Shown here: piece after piece, positions 14,648-23,202 of the stretch
How the letters are laid out: each line of letters opens with the position of its first letter
Numbering within the stretch: the stretch's first letter is position 1
Source: Pustulibacterium marinum
GTDB lineage: Bacteria > Bacteroidota > Bacteroidia > Flavobacteriales > Flavobacteriaceae
DNA length: 64,000 bases
Assembly (NCBI RefSeq): GCF_900116665.1
Contig: NZ_FPBK01000006.1
Location: forward strand, 1-64,000
Reading direction: 5' to 3'
Notes under the pieces: generated by a model
What the model was told of the DNA's origin: nothing
The model's input: only the letters and a program-made list of their open reading frames with translations
Database searches by the model: none
Made by a program: the position numbers and the translations under genes

Positions 14648-14941
14648 TTAGAATAACAGTACCAATATCGTGATCAACAAGATCAACGAGCACACCGAAA
14701 TTCCAAATTGATACTCAATACCATCTTTTAAAGCATAGAACTTTTCAGCTTTATCAGTTTGTCCTAATTGTTTTAACCGATTTGCTTCTTTTGAAAAAGC
14801 CTCTTCCAATCGTGTTCCAAAAGTTACCCTACTTCCAGTACATAAAACAAGCAGAGGAATGTAGTAAGCATATAGTGTTTCTGAAAGTGAAAGTTTAGAA
14901 TACGTTGTAGCATTTCTAAAGTTGTTGTTGTCTAGTGCCAT
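14648..14941 (-). CDS. Small membrane protein of unknown function
   Basis: A 97-residue protein with a hydrophobic segment near residues 25-40 and a strong C-terminal helix (V-C-S-L-I-L-L-I-T-I-L-V-L-L-F). The middle is a charged amphipathic helix (E-E-A-F-S-K-E-A-N-R-L-K-Q-L). A -7-like box reading TACCTTCG on the minus strand lies at 14964-14971. It is convergent with the YdeI-type gene. Not recognised. Confidence 0.6.
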   Translation of the reverse strand: MALDNNNFRNATTYSKLSLSETLYAYYIPLLVLCTGSRVTFGTRLEEAFSKEANRLKQLGQTDKAEKFYALKDGIEYQFGISVCSLILLITILVLLF

Positions 14942-15016
14942 TTTTGTTGATTTTGATACCTTACGAAGGTAGGGTCACTTCAAGAAAATAAAAATGACTT
15001 TTCTCAGGTAGGATAC

Positions 15017-15541
15017 TTAATCGGCATACTTTTTCTCGCTCGCTGCTTTCCCGGTATTGTAATCAAAACCTTCAAATAAAACATAGTCCATTTTGGCCCC
15101 TAGGCCAGAAGTACCCTCTTTCAATTTTATAAAAATTCGGGTAATAAATAATTTATGATTGTTAATGGTGGTATATACTTTTGGGTGCGATTTGTACAGA
15201 ATCAAATGGAGTTCTAGCTCTTTTGAAGCAGTCAAGTGCATCACGTAGTTATTACGGCTTTCGGATACTATTTTGAGTCCGTATGCAAACTTTCGTTGTA
15301 GTGTAGTTAATGGTTTTGTTTCTCCTTTATCGCTATATAAAATTCTGTATTCTTCAACAGGATCATCAGCATCTAAATTATTACCGTCCATTCGTGCATC
15401 GTATACATACGTATTTTTATTATCGCTATGCTGAATATAGAAAAGATGCAATCCATTTTTAGGAGGAACAGGATAGCCATCTTGAGCTTTCATAGCGCCA
15501 AAATAAAGCAAACCAAGGATTAAAAGGTAAGTGCGAAACAT
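15017..15541 (-). CDS. Exported DUF4833-type protein
   Basis: A 174-residue protein from the ATG whose complement ends at 15541. The longer frame back to 15670 lacks a signal peptide and crosses the promoter, so it was rejected. Signal peptide M-F-R-T-Y-L-L-I-L-G-L-L-Y-F-G-A-M-K-A-Q. The mature part starts P-V-P-P-K-N-G-L-H-L-F-Y-I-Q-H-S-x-N-x-N-T-Y-V-Y-D-A and is a compact beta-rich domain that I associate with the DUF4833 family of unknown function. Monocistronic, and divergent from lrgA. Confidence 0.65.
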   Translation of the reverse strand: MFRTYLLILGLLYFGAMKAQDGYPVPPKNGLHLFYIQHSDNKNTYVYDARMDGNNLDADDPVEEYRILYSDKGETKPLTTLQRKFAYGLKIVSESRNNYVMHLTASKELELHLILYKSHPKVYTTINNHKLFITRIFIKLKEGTSGLGAKMDYVLFEGFDYNTGKAASEKKYAD

Positions 15542-15563
15542 AGTTTGAAGGATTGATGATGGC

Positions 15564-15571
15564 CAAATATA
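15564..15571 (-). promoter_or_regulatory. -7 promoter box of the DUF4833-type gene
   Basis: The minus strand reads TATATTTG, a perfect TAnnTTTG match, 22 bp upstream of the ATG ending at 15541. This supports the shorter start. Confidence 0.55.
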
Positions 15572-15711
15572 CGATATAAAAAGAAAAACTTTTACATATT
15601 GATGATGTTGGTCATTGGATACTAAGAAATAAATAAAAGGAGTTGATATATCCCTTTTTTTGTTGAACATGTTCTGAATGTTTCGGAAATTTGTGTTGAA
15701 ATTTTTGAACG

Positions 15712-16053
15712 ATGATCAAGCAAGTTTTCATCATCTTTGGATGTCTTTCCTTAGGTAAAATATTTGTAGCAGTAACAGGACTTCCACTTCCTGCGAGTAT
15801 TGTGGGTATGCTGATCTTAACAGCACTATTAATGAGTGGAAAAGTAAAAATCACCGATGTTAAAGATGTAAGTGATTTTTTTAATAAGAACATGGCCTTC
15901 TTCTTTGTTCCAGCAGGAGTAGCTATTATGCTTTATTTAGATGTAATTAGCGCATCTTTTTGGCCAATATTGGTCGCAGCATTTGTAAGTACTACTTTGG
16001 TCTTGTTAGTTACCGGTTGGACACACCAACGCCTTAGAAAAAGAAAAAAATGA
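15712..16053 (+). CDS. lrgA: CidA/LrgA-family membrane protein
   Basis: A 113-residue protein with four TM helices and LrgA signatures: G-L-P-L-P-A-S-I-V-G-M-L-I-L near residues 23-36 and F-F-V-P-A-G-V-A-I-M near 65-74. LrgA/CidA proteins are holin-like membrane proteins. In other bacteria, LrgAB-type pairs have been tied to control of autolysis and to export of small organic acids such as glycolate or pyruvate. The stop overlaps lrgB by 4 bp (ATGA), giving a coupled two-gene operon. The call is firm by motif and pairing; the physiological substrate is unknown. Confidence 0.9.
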   Translation: MIKQVFIIFGCLSLGKIFVAVTGLPLPASIVGMLILTALLMSGKVKITDVKDVSDFFNKNMAFFFVPAGVAIMLYLDVISASFWPILVAAFVSTTLVLLVTGWTHQRLRKRKK

Positions 16054-16757
16054 TAGCAGCTTTAGATAACCCCATGTTTTTTATAGCGCTTACTGTAGGA
16101 GCATACTGGTTGGGTACCATTATACAGAAGAAAACACAACTCGTTTTTCTTAACCCCATATTATTAGCCATGCTTTTTATTATAGGGTTTTTGATGCTTA
16201 CCGGTATTGATTATGAAGTGTATCATGTAAATAGTGAATTTATAAATATGCTGCTTCAACCAGCTATTGTTTGTTTGGCAGTTCCTCTTTACCGTCAATT
16301 TAAACGTATCAAACAGCAGGCTTGGCTTATTGTTATGAGTTCTTTTTTAGGCTGTGTAACAGGAATTATAAGTGTGGTACTTATAGCTTGGTCAATGGGC
16401 GCACCTAAAGAAGTTGTATTTTCAATGGCGCCAAAATCTGTCACCACTCCAATTGCCATGGATGTATCCAGAGTTATTGGCGGAATACCCTCTTTAACTG
16501 CCGGTGTAGTCATTTTTGTGGGAATCTTTGGTGCAATGTTTGGATATCTTATTATGAAACTCTTCAAAGTGAATAATCCTATTTCACAAGGTTTTTCCAT
16601 AGGCATGGCTTCGCATGCGCTGGGTACTTCTAAATCAATGGAAATAAGTCCATCTTTTGGTGCTTTTTCAACGGTTGGACTCATTGTAAACGGTATTTTG
16701 ACAGCAATCTTAGCTCCGGTAATTATTCAAGTTCTCAGCTATTTTATTGATTTTTAG
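16050..16757 (+). CDS. lrgB: LrgB-family membrane protein
   Basis: A 235-residue protein with about seven TM segments and hallmark LrgB motifs: P-A-I-V-C-L-A-V-P-L-Y near residue 72, the M-A-P-K-S-V-T-T-P-I-A-M segment near 126, and S-H-A-L-G-T-S near 188. It partners LrgA in a presumed membrane complex. It overlaps lrgA by 4 bp and is the last gene of the operon. The inverted repeats 40-100 bp beyond its stop could act in termination or regulate the next gene. Confidence 0.92.
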   Translation: MIAALDNPMFFIALTVGAYWLGTIIQKKTQLVFLNPILLAMLFIIGFLMLTGIDYEVYHVNSEFINMLLQPAIVCLAVPLYRQFKRIKQQAWLIVMSSFLGCVTGIISVVLIAWSMGAPKEVVFSMAPKSVTTPIAMDVSRVIGGIPSLTAGVVIFVGIFGAMFGYLIMKLFKVNNPISQGFSIGMASHALGTSKSMEISPSFGAFSTVGLIVNGILTAILAPVIIQVLSYFIDF

Positions 16758-16795
16758 AAGCGTTTTAAGTATTTCAGCAATTAATAAACTGTGAA

Positions 16796-16860
16796 ATTTA
16801 TAGCGTCGTCTATAAAATCAGCTTGCTGGTAGATTTCATTTATTTTTCTGTAAATAAATG
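16796..16860. other. Two inverted repeats between lrgB and the next gene
   Basis: TTTATAG (16797-16803) pairs with CTATAAA (16810-16816). CATTTATTT (16837-16845) pairs with AAATAAATG (16852-16860). Both have 6-nt loops and lack a proper T-run. They lie in the 128-bp gap before a secreted-protein gene and may be operators or weak terminators. Confidence 0.4.
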
Positions 16861-16885
16861 GCGTATTTCGAAGTGTAATTAAAAA

Positions 16886-17482
16886 ATGAACGCCATGAGA
16901 ACTATAAAAATTTTTACCAGTGCAATGTTGTTGTTGGCTGTTTTTTCAGTTCATGCGCAACAAAAAGGAACAAGTAAAGGGCAAAATAAGAATAGTGTAA
17001 CCGTTTCAAAAAATCATAATACACAAACGAAACAAGTAAGCAGAAATCAGGTTACTTATAAAAAATCTGAACCACAAGTTGTAGCTAGGAGAAGTACTGC
17101 CAATACTACCATGAAAACTGTTTCCCATAATAATAAAAATTATTATGTAGATAACGGGACATATTATAGATCTTACAACAATAATTATATAAAAGTAGCG
17201 CCACCAACGGGGTTGGTGATAAGCACACTTCCATCGGGTTATTTTACCATTCATATTGACACTAGAAATTACTTTTATTACGAAGGAGTATACTATCAAA
17301 ATTCAGGGAATGGATATGCAGTAACCACGCCACCTGTGGGCACCATTGTGTATGCCTTACCTGCAGATTATGAAAAAGTAGCAGTAGATGGCATAGCGTA
17401 TTATGAGTACAGCGGTGTTTTGTATAGTAAAGTTAGATATGATGGAGAACGAGCTTATGAAGTTGTAGGATATTTAAATTAA
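16886..17482 (+). CDS. Exported DUF6515-type protein
   Basis: A 198-residue exported protein; the start may be the ATG at 16886 or the one at 16895. The signal peptide ends V-F-S-V-H-A-Q. Residues ~25-70 are basic and Asn/Gln/Ser-rich, a likely disordered linker. The rest contains repeated Y-Y-V-D-N-G-T-Y-Y-R and Y-F-Y-Y-E-G-V-Y-Y-Q units with T-L-P-S-G-Y and A-L-P-A-D-Y between them, a small repeat domain of the DUF6515 type with unknown role. Tyrosine content is very high. A strong terminator lies about 120 bp downstream. Confidence 0.7.
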   Translation: MNAMRTIKIFTSAMLLLAVFSVHAQQKGTSKGQNKNSVTVSKNHNTQTKQVSRNQVTYKKSEPQVVARRSTANTTMKTVSHNNKNYYVDNGTYYRSYNNNYIKVAPPTGLVISTLPSGYFTIHIDTRNYFYYEGVYYQNSGNGYAVTTPPVGTIVYALPADYEKVAVDGIAYYEYSGVLYSKVRYDGERAYEVVGYLN

Positions 17483-17602
17483 AATAGAATCAATTACATA
17501 CCTTCCAGATATTCACTGAGTTAGTTTCTAATAATGGTTGTAGCTCAGTTGTCTTCCAAACCATTATGATTGTACATTTTTATTATTATTTGAATTAGCT
17601 TG

Positions 17603-17639
17603 TTAAACCCAACTGTAAATCAGTTGGGTTTAATTTTTG
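17603..17639 (+). terminator. Strong intrinsic terminator
   Basis: TTAAACCCAACTG (17603-17615) pairs perfectly with CAGTTGGGTTTAA (17621-17633) around a 5-nt loop and is followed by TTTTT. It lies about 120 bp after the DUF6515-type gene stop. Confidence 0.85.
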
Positions 17640-17676
17640 TATTTACTCAAAGTAACTGTATCTAATAAAAAAATAT

Positions 17677-17684
17677 TATTTTTG
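17677..17684 (+). promoter_or_regulatory. -7 promoter box of the M48 peptidase gene
   Basis: TATTTTTG, a perfect TAnnTTTG match, lies 24 bp upstream of the ATG at 17709. Confidence 0.55.
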
Positions 17685-17708
17685 GATAAACCCAACCAGT
17701 AACTATCC

Positions 17709-19781
17709 ATGAAAAATACTGTAGCACCTTCCAAAAAGTTTAAGGAAAAAGCAAGTTTAGCCATAGCAGCCGTTACTTTTTATTTCATTATTTATATACT
17801 TTTATTAAGTGGTTCATTGGCCATTACTGGCTATGCTATTTATGGAGGAATTTCGTTAATTATAAATTTTCCACGAATTTTTACGATTTTATTAGGAATA
17901 GGTATAATACTCTTCGCCGTTTTGATATTGGTCTTTTTGATTAAATTTTTATTTGTTAGAAATAAGATAGATCTAAGTGGATTTATTGCTTTAAAAGAAG
18001 AAGAGGAACCGGAGTTTTTTAAGTTGGTTTATGATTTAGCAGAGGAAGTTGGCACCAAAAAACCTAAAAAGATCTATTTGTCACCAGAAGTAAATGCTGC
18101 GGTGTTTTATGAACATCCAATTTTAAGTATGCTGTTTCCTGTTTCTAAGAATTTGGTAGTTGGTGTTGGTTTGATCAATAGTATGAAAGAGAATGAACTC
18201 AGAGCTATTTTAGCGCATGAATTTGGACACTTTTCACAACGCAGCATGAAAATAGGAAGTTACGCAGCTAGCGCCAACAAAATGATTCACAATATGTTGT
18301 TTGAAAATGATTCATACCAAAATATGGCTTCTTCAATCAACGGCGGACATATTATAGTAAATCTATTAGTAATGTTGGCTTTGGTATTTGTTCAAGGAAT
18401 TCAATGGATACAATTTCAGCTGTATATTTTGGTAAATAAAAGCAACTTAGCTCTTTCAAGAGAAATGGAGTATCATGCAGATGCTATTGCTACTTCTGTC
18501 ACTGGATCTGAAGTTATGAAAACTGCTTTACTGCGCTTACAAGTATGTGATACTGTTTTAGAAGAATCTATTCGTTACTATTCAGATTTAATAGATACGC
18601 GCCAAATAGGTACCAAAAACATTTATCGTGTATACAGTAACATGCTGAAAACATACGGAACAACGGAAAAACTACCAATGGAAAGTGACTTGCCTATGGT
18701 GGATCTAGAGCATTACAGGAAGAGTAATTTTAGTTTTTTAACCTTAAAAAATAATTGGAGTTCCCATCCTGATATTGAAGATAGAATTTCCCATGTTTCT
18801 AATTTGAATTTTTCAGGGAGTAGTGTTTCTTCTCATGAAGCCGTTTTTCAATTGAGAGCAGCTGAAAAATATGAAACTTATTTTACCAATAAAATCTTCT
18901 ATCTATCTGGTCGAAATAAAAATGTAGCTTTTGAAAGTATCGAAGATTTTGAAACTACTTATACCACAGAAAAGGATACGTTACAGCTATCGCCGGTTTT
19001 CAATGGTTATTATAAAGAGCGTGATATAGTAGCAATAGATTGGAACCAAAAAGTAGACACGGCCATTCCATTTTCTGAATTGTTTTCTTCTACAATGGTT
19101 CGTACTGTTTTTGACGTACAATCGCTTTCCAAGGATATTGAGTTTATAACCAATATCATAAAACAGAATTCTGGTAAAAGTTTAGGTGCAATTCAATTTA
19201 AAGGAAAACGCTACAAAGCGAATAATTTGGTCAGTTTGAAATACACGCTCATAAAAGAAAAGAAAGCCCTTGAAGCAACACTAGATCATAACGATGCTAA
19301 TATTTTTCATTATTTTCTAAAGGAAGAAGCGGCATTAGGTGTATCCAACCCACAGCTGAAAAGTCAAGTTTTAAAGTATACAGTATTTAAGGAAGAACTC
19401 AAAGAACTTAAAGCTACGGAAGCACGCGTCAAGGAAAAATGTGCATTTTTTGCTATGGAACTACAGACAGCTATGATTCATAGCCATATAAAAAGTTTAC
19501 AGCATGCGGAAATTGACTTTAAAGCAGCTATTGAAAAAATAGTAAAAGAAGATACCTTCCGTGTGCATATCAAAACATCTGAGTTGAAATTTCTGGAAAG
19601 ATATGTTCAAAATAAGCTTCAATATTTTGCTTTACGAAATTATATTCAAGCAGATTTAGAAATTCTTTTTGCAGCTATAGCTGCGTTTAATTCAGTTTTA
19701 GAACGTCCTGTTTTGATGCAGAAAAAGCAAGTTTTAGATTATATGGCTACACTAGTTTCAGAAAAAGCCTCTGCTGCATAA
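17709..19781 (+). CDS. M48-family membrane metallopeptidase
   Basis: A 690-residue integral-membrane zinc protease. Two TM segments lie at residues ~14-45 and ~52-85. The zinc motif is H-E-F-G-H (His170, Glu171, His174), and the third ligand is probably Glu254 in S-R-E-M-E-Y-H-A-D-A. Another hydrophobic pair surrounds residues 215-240. This is the HtpX/Ste24-type M48 plan, with a long ~430-residue C-terminal extension that is mostly helical and has no domain I recognise. M48 enzymes generally degrade or process membrane proteins. Two minus-strand membrane-protein genes converge on it. Confidence 0.88.
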   Translation: MKNTVAPSKKFKEKASLAIAAVTFYFIIYILLLSGSLAITGYAIYGGISLIINFPRIFTILLGIGIILFAVLILVFLIKFLFVRNKIDLSGFIALKEEEEPEFFKLVYDLAEEVGTKKPKKIYLSPEVNAAVFYEHPILSMLFPVSKNLVVGVGLINSMKENELRAILAHEFGHFSQRSMKIGSYAASANKMIHNMLFENDSYQNMASSINGGHIIVNLLVMLALVFVQGIQWIQFQLYILVNKSNLALSREMEYHADAIATSVTGSEVMKTALLRLQVCDTVLEESIRYYSDLIDTRQIGTKNIYRVYSNMLKTYGTTEKLPMESDLPMVDLEHYRKSNFSFLTLKNNWSSHPDIEDRISHVSNLNFSGSSVSSHEAVFQLRAAEKYETYFTNKIFYLSGRNKNVAFESIEDFETTYTTEKDTLQLSPVFNGYYKERDIVAIDWNQKVDTAIPFSELFSSTMVRTVFDVQSLSKDIEFITNIIKQNSGKSLGAIQFKGKRYKANNLVSLKYTLIKEKKALEATLDHNDANIFHYFLKEEAALGVSNPQLKSQVLKYTVFKEELKELKATEARVKEKCAFFAMELQTAMIHSHIKSLQHAEIDFKAAIEKIVKEDTFRVHIKTSELKFLERYVQNKLQYFALRNYIQADLEILFAAIAAFNSVLERPVLMQKKQVLDYMATLVSEKASAA

Positions 19782-19806
19782 AATTAATTGGTATTGAGAC
19801 AAATAA

Positions 19807-20535
19807 TCATCGTGTTGCGGCCACTAAGCTTTCGGGTATTGCATTTGGAGTTTTGATGTATGAAAAGGAAAACTCTTCGTCCATAATATTTTCCAATAGC
19901 CATTTTCCTTCGGTATATTCAAACACCCATAAGTGTGTTTCGTCTTTATATCCTTTGGCTCCTTCAACAACTTTTTGGTTGGTTCTATCTATCAGGTAAT
20001 CTTCAATCATGGCAGAAACTTCAAAAACTACTTTTGATCCTTCTAAGGTGATTTCATCAAAAATTTCAATGTATAGCGGTTTTATGTTGCTAATGGTGTC
20101 TAGATTACAAATGTTTTGTTGGTTTTTTGCTTTCCAACGATCTAAGTGAACCAATTGTTGATTCTGCCAATACCAAGGGTTTACATAGCGCTGCACTTGT
20201 GACATATCTTCATTACTCCATGCTTCGTAAACATTTGTAAAAATAGTTTTTACTGTTTTTTGAAGATGTAACCATCCAAAATTGGGGTTTTTAAATCCTA
20301 ATTGGCGTAATAGCTTTTTTGTTTTTTGAACCTTGAAAAAGGTAATCACTTTCATATATAGAATAAATGGTAGTAGAATAATTGCCAAAATGCCCATGAT
20401 CATTTTTCCCCACCATGTTTTAAAAAATGCTTTTGCAATAGCGCCGCCTGGTCCGGCCAAAACAGGTTCAACATATAACAATAATGCAATGAGTACTACA
20501 ACCGGAATAATGTAGTGGTAGTTTTTGGTTTTCAT
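19807..20535 (-). CDS. Membrane-anchored protein with a Tim44-like domain
   Basis: A 242-residue protein. An N-terminal hydrophobic segment is followed by L-A-G-P-G-G-A-I and a second TM (I-M-G-I-L-A-I-I-L-L-P-F-I-L). Residues ~85-230 resemble a Tim44-like/SnoaL-type fold (I-F-T-N-V-Y-E-A-W-S-N-E-D-M-S-Q-V-Q-R-Y-V-N-P-W-Y, then I-S-N-I-K-P-L-Y-I-E-I, ending L-W-V-F-E-Y-T-E-G-K-W-L-L). Bacterial proteins of this layout are membrane-associated with unknown function. It overlaps the upstream membrane-protein gene by 4 bp (ATGA), so the two are co-translated. Confidence 0.6.
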   Translation of the reverse strand: MKTKNYHYIIPVVVLIALLLYVEPVLAGPGGAIAKAFFKTWWGKMIMGILAIILLPFILYMKVITFFKVQKTKKLLRQLGFKNPNFGWLHLQKTVKTIFTNVYEAWSNEDMSQVQRYVNPWYWQNQQLVHLDRWKAKNQQNICNLDTISNIKPLYIEIFDEITLEGSKVVFEVSAMIEDYLIDRTNQKVVEGAKGYKDETHLWVFEYTEGKWLLENIMDEEFSFSYIKTPNAIPESLVAATR

Positions 20536-21005
20536 AAGATAATTTTTAAGCCCATGATTATGGATAGCAGGGTCATAAAGCTAATTAAAAATATTTGTTT
20601 TTTGCGTAAATTTCTTTTGTTCAGTGCGATAACTCCCGATAAGATAAATACGATGGCAAATAATAACATGGCATAATTTTCTCCAGTATCATTTTTATAA
20701 AGGGTTTTATCTTTATCAATATAGATTTCTTCAATTTGTTTATTGAAATACGTAGTATATAACAAAACCTGATCTCCGGGTTGCAATATGTTGTAAATCT
20801 CTTCTGTAAATTGATCGTTAATTTCTTTAAAATTAATGGTATAGGTAGTGTTGTCAAATCGGCCACGGGTTTTCACATTTTTGGACACTACATGATTTTG
20901 AATCTCTTTATAAGGCAGAAATATTTCAATAAAAAACAATAGTCCTACAATAATAGGGATGAATGCTATTTTCTTTAAAATTTTACCAATATTACTATAT
21001 TTCAT
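20532..21005 (-). CDS. Membrane protein of unknown function
   Basis: A 157-residue protein with an N-terminal TM (I-A-F-I-P-I-I-V-G-L-L-F-F-I), an external beta-rich region of about 75 residues (T-T-Y-T-I-N-F, then L-Q-P-G-D-Q-V-L-L-Y-T-T) and two C-terminal TM helices. This is the plan of DUF3592-like membrane proteins, though I cannot confirm the family. It starts the two-gene minus-strand operon with the Tim44-like gene. Confidence 0.6.
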   Translation of the reverse strand: MKYSNIGKILKKIAFIPIIVGLLFFIEIFLPYKEIQNHVVSKNVKTRGRFDNTTYTINFKEINDQFTEEIYNILQPGDQVLLYTTYFNKQIEEIYIDKDKTLYKNDTGENYAMLLFAIVFILSGVIALNKRNLRKKQIFLISFMTLLSIIMGLKIIL

Positions 21006-21071
21006 TATTTTCTATTGATTAGAATCATCGGCTAAAAATAGAAATAAATCTCATGTATAAAAAAAGTATTT

Positions 21072-21079
21072 TATCTTCG
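21072..21079 (+). promoter_or_regulatory. -7-like box immediately before a start codon
   Basis: TATCTTCG, one mismatch to TAnnTTTG, ends 4 bp before the ATG at 21084. Transcription from it would begin at or just after that ATG, implying a leaderless message or a downstream start. Confidence 0.35.
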
Positions 21080-21083
21080 TGGT

Positions 21084-21473
21084 ATGAAATTGAATCAAGG
21101 CCACAAAAAGGTGTTATCTACAATTTATAAGCGTAAATCAGAAGCGATGCATCGTTCTGAAATATTGAAGATAGGACTTACAGTTTATGAAAATCCAAGT
21201 CAGTTACTACACGAACTACTTTCTTGGGATCTTATAGAAACTGAAGGTGATGATACTATTTTTTATTTAACACCAGAGGCATATGATTTTATAGAAAATG
21301 GATTTCCAGATTCTTATTTTGAAGACGAAATAGTGGAAGAATCATCAAAAACTCCTGTAGAAGTCATTCAACGTATGCTATTTGATAGTCCAAAAAAATT
21401 TAAACGATTGGCCTACATTACTATTTTTAGTTTAGGCATTTTATATGGTATTTATAAAATTTTGAATCCTTAA
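21084..21473 (+). CDS. Winged-helix-like protein with a C-terminal membrane anchor
   Basis: A 129-residue protein. Residues ~5-75 look like a compact winged helix (K-V-L-S-T-I-Y-K-R-K, then L-L-H-E-L-L-S-W-D-L-I-E-T-E-G-D-D-T-I-F-Y-L-T-P-E). An acidic linker follows, and the C-terminal ~20 residues form a TM helix (L-A-Y-I-T-I-F-S-L-G-I-L-Y-G-I). It could be a membrane-tethered regulator or an adaptor. The family is unrecognised. A promoter box sits almost on the ATG. If transcription starts after it, an internal ATG such as residue 22 would be the real start. Confidence 0.55.
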   Translation: MKLNQGHKKVLSTIYKRKSEAMHRSEILKIGLTVYENPSQLLHELLSWDLIETEGDDTIFYLTPEAYDFIENGFPDSYFEDEIVEESSKTPVEVIQRMLFDSPKKFKRLAYITIFSLGILYGIYKILNP

Positions 21474-21597
21474 TTTTAAAAAACAGTATAGGCTACCAGA
21501 AATAGAGCTATGTGCGCCTTCCAGAGAAAATATAATTACGGAGTGATCTTGTATCATTCATTGTTAAGAATCCTGTATCTTCACAAAAAGTTTCATT

Positions 21598-22422
21598 ATG
21601 AATTCCATTATTAGAGCAGAAGAACTAAAAGAGCTTTTAAATACTGAACAACCTATCATCATTTTTTCCGGAAATGGAGCAAAAGCATTGGACGCTTACC
21701 AAGAAAAACATATTGTAGGGACTTTGTTTATGGATTTAGATGATCAATTATCGGGAGATCAATCTGATCCTTCCAATGGTGGTCGCCATCCACTTCCAAA
21801 TAGTTCTCATTTTGCAAAAGTATTGTCTAAATATGGGGTTTTACCAAGTTCAAAAATAGTGATCTATGACAATATGTTTGGTGCAAATGCTGCTGCTCGT
21901 TTGTGGTGGATGTTTAGAGCTATTGGCCATGATAATGTTCATGTTTTGAGCGGAGGTTTATCGGCAGCTGAAAAAGTAGGAATAGCTACCACCATAGGGA
22001 TGGAATATCCAAAAGGAATTACTAAGTATCCTGTAAAATCCTTTCAATGGCCAATGGTGACTATGAATGAAGTGGCTACGGCGATTTCTACAAAAGATGC
22101 TGTAGTTATAGATGTTAGAGATTCAGCTCGTTTTGCAGGTGAAATAGAACCTATAGATCTTATTGCTGGGCATATTCCTAATGCTCTAAATATTCCGTTC
22201 AAAGAAAATTTGACTGTAGATGGTACTTTTAAATCTATACAGGAACTTAAAGATATGTACGTAGCAGTGACGAAAACCACGACTATTATACATTGTGGTT
22301 CTGGAGTAACTGCTTGTCACACAATTTTAGCCATGGTTCATGCTGGTTTTCCCACACCGGCGTTGTATGTAGGAAGCTGGAGTGAGTGGAGTAGAAGTGA
22401 TCGTGAAAAAATTACCAAATAG
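21598..22422 (+). CDS. sseA: Sulfurtransferase with two rhodanese domains
   Basis: A 274-residue tandem-rhodanese protein of the 3-mercaptopyruvate/thiosulfate sulfurtransferase family. The N-terminal inactive domain includes G-G-R-H-P-L-P and W-W-M-F-R-A-I-G-H. The C-terminal domain carries the D-V-R-D-S-A-R-F segment and the active-site loop I-H-C-G-S-G-V-T-A with catalytic Cys233. The C-G-S-G-V-T loop is typical of the mercaptopyruvate branch. It transfers sulfur to acceptors such as cyanide, thiols or thioredoxin in the cytoplasm. Monocistronic, and convergent with the AraC gene 3 bp downstream. The symbol is a family-level assignment. Confidence 0.85.
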   Translation: MNSIIRAEELKELLNTEQPIIIFSGNGAKALDAYQEKHIVGTLFMDLDDQLSGDQSDPSNGGRHPLPNSSHFAKVLSKYGVLPSSKIVIYDNMFGANAAARLWWMFRAIGHDNVHVLSGGLSAAEKVGIATTIGMEYPKGITKYPVKSFQWPMVTMNEVATAISTKDAVVIDVRDSARFAGEIEPIDLIAGHIPNALNIPFKENLTVDGTFKSIQELKDMYVAVTKTTTIIHCGSGVTACHTILAMVHAGFPTPALYVGSWSEWSRSDREKITK

Positions 22423-22425
22423 AAT

Positions 22426-23193
22426 TTATTGTATATCAGGATATTGTTTTTTGTAGTCCGATGGAGTGATTCCTGCGTGTCTCTTAAAAAATCGTGTAAA
22501 ATTGCTTAACGATTGAAAGTGTAACTGAAAAGCAATTTCCTTTACGGTCAATTCATCTGTTTGTAACATTCGTTTAATTTCTGTGAGTAGTCGCTGTTGA
22601 ATAATTTGTTTGGCAGTTTTGCCTAGTTTCTCTTTCAGTATTTGGTTCAGTCGTTTTTCGCTAATATTCAAACGGTTGGCATAGTATGTAGCATTTTGGT
22701 GTGTTTTATAATGCTGTTCCATGAGATTCAAAAAGGAATATACACGTTTTTGATTCAGTTCATAATTGATGAAACCGGCTCTTTGAAATTTAATAAGTTC
22801 TAGAAGTACAACTTTTAAAATTGTTTTGATAAGTATATAATTATTATCTGAATCATCTAGTTCTTTTTTAAGTAAGCTTAACGAAAGCGAAAATTTTTCT
22901 TTTTCTTCACCAGATAAATTAATGGTATTTCCCGGTGTTAGGTTGAATAGGTTCAAAATATCTAAAGCATATTCTTTAGCATCCTCCTCAATCAAATGCC
23001 GTTGAAAACATAAAATAGCTCCTTTTTGTTCTTCAAATAAATAAAAATGATCTTCATTTAGCGGTTTCAGTATCACATTCAAAAAATTATTTTCATCAAT
23101 TATCTGCAATGCATACCAGTCTCCTGGAAAAGAGGTTGTAAAGTTTTGAGAATTTTCAAATCGAATCAGTTGTTTCCAATGATGTATATTCAT
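22426..23193 (-). CDS. AraC-family transcriptional regulator
   Basis: A 255-residue regulator. The C-terminal ~100 residues contain the two helix-turn-helix units of AraC (Y-Y-A-N-R-L-N-I-S-E-K-R-L-N-Q-I-L-K and V-K-E-I-A-F-Q-L-H-F-Q-S-L-S-N-F-T-R-F-F-K-R-H-A-G-I-T-P). The N-terminal ~145 residues are a probable cupin-like effector domain with no clear ligand motif. It lies 9 bp after the MFS transporter gene on the same strand, so it probably belongs to the same operon and may regulate it. Confidence 0.88.
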   Translation of the reverse strand: MNIHHWKQLIRFENSQNFTTSFPGDWYALQIIDENNFLNVILKPLNEDHFYLFEEQKGAILCFQRHLIEEDAKEYALDILNLFNLTPGNTINLSGEEKEKFSLSLSLLKKELDDSDNNYILIKTILKVVLLELIKFQRAGFINYELNQKRVYSFLNLMEQHYKTHQNATYYANRLNISEKRLNQILKEKLGKTAKQIIQQRLLTEIKRMLQTDELTVKEIAFQLHFQSLSNFTRFFKRHAGITPSDYKKQYPDIQ

Positions 23194-23202
23194 TTTGGAA
23201 AT

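Noticed and set aside
17537-17575. tRNA-like D-arm string TGTAGCTCAGTTG
   Set aside because: No acceptor stem, anticodon arm or T-arm box follows. The segment is instead part of an inverted repeat (ATAATGGTT/AACCATTAT) near a terminator.
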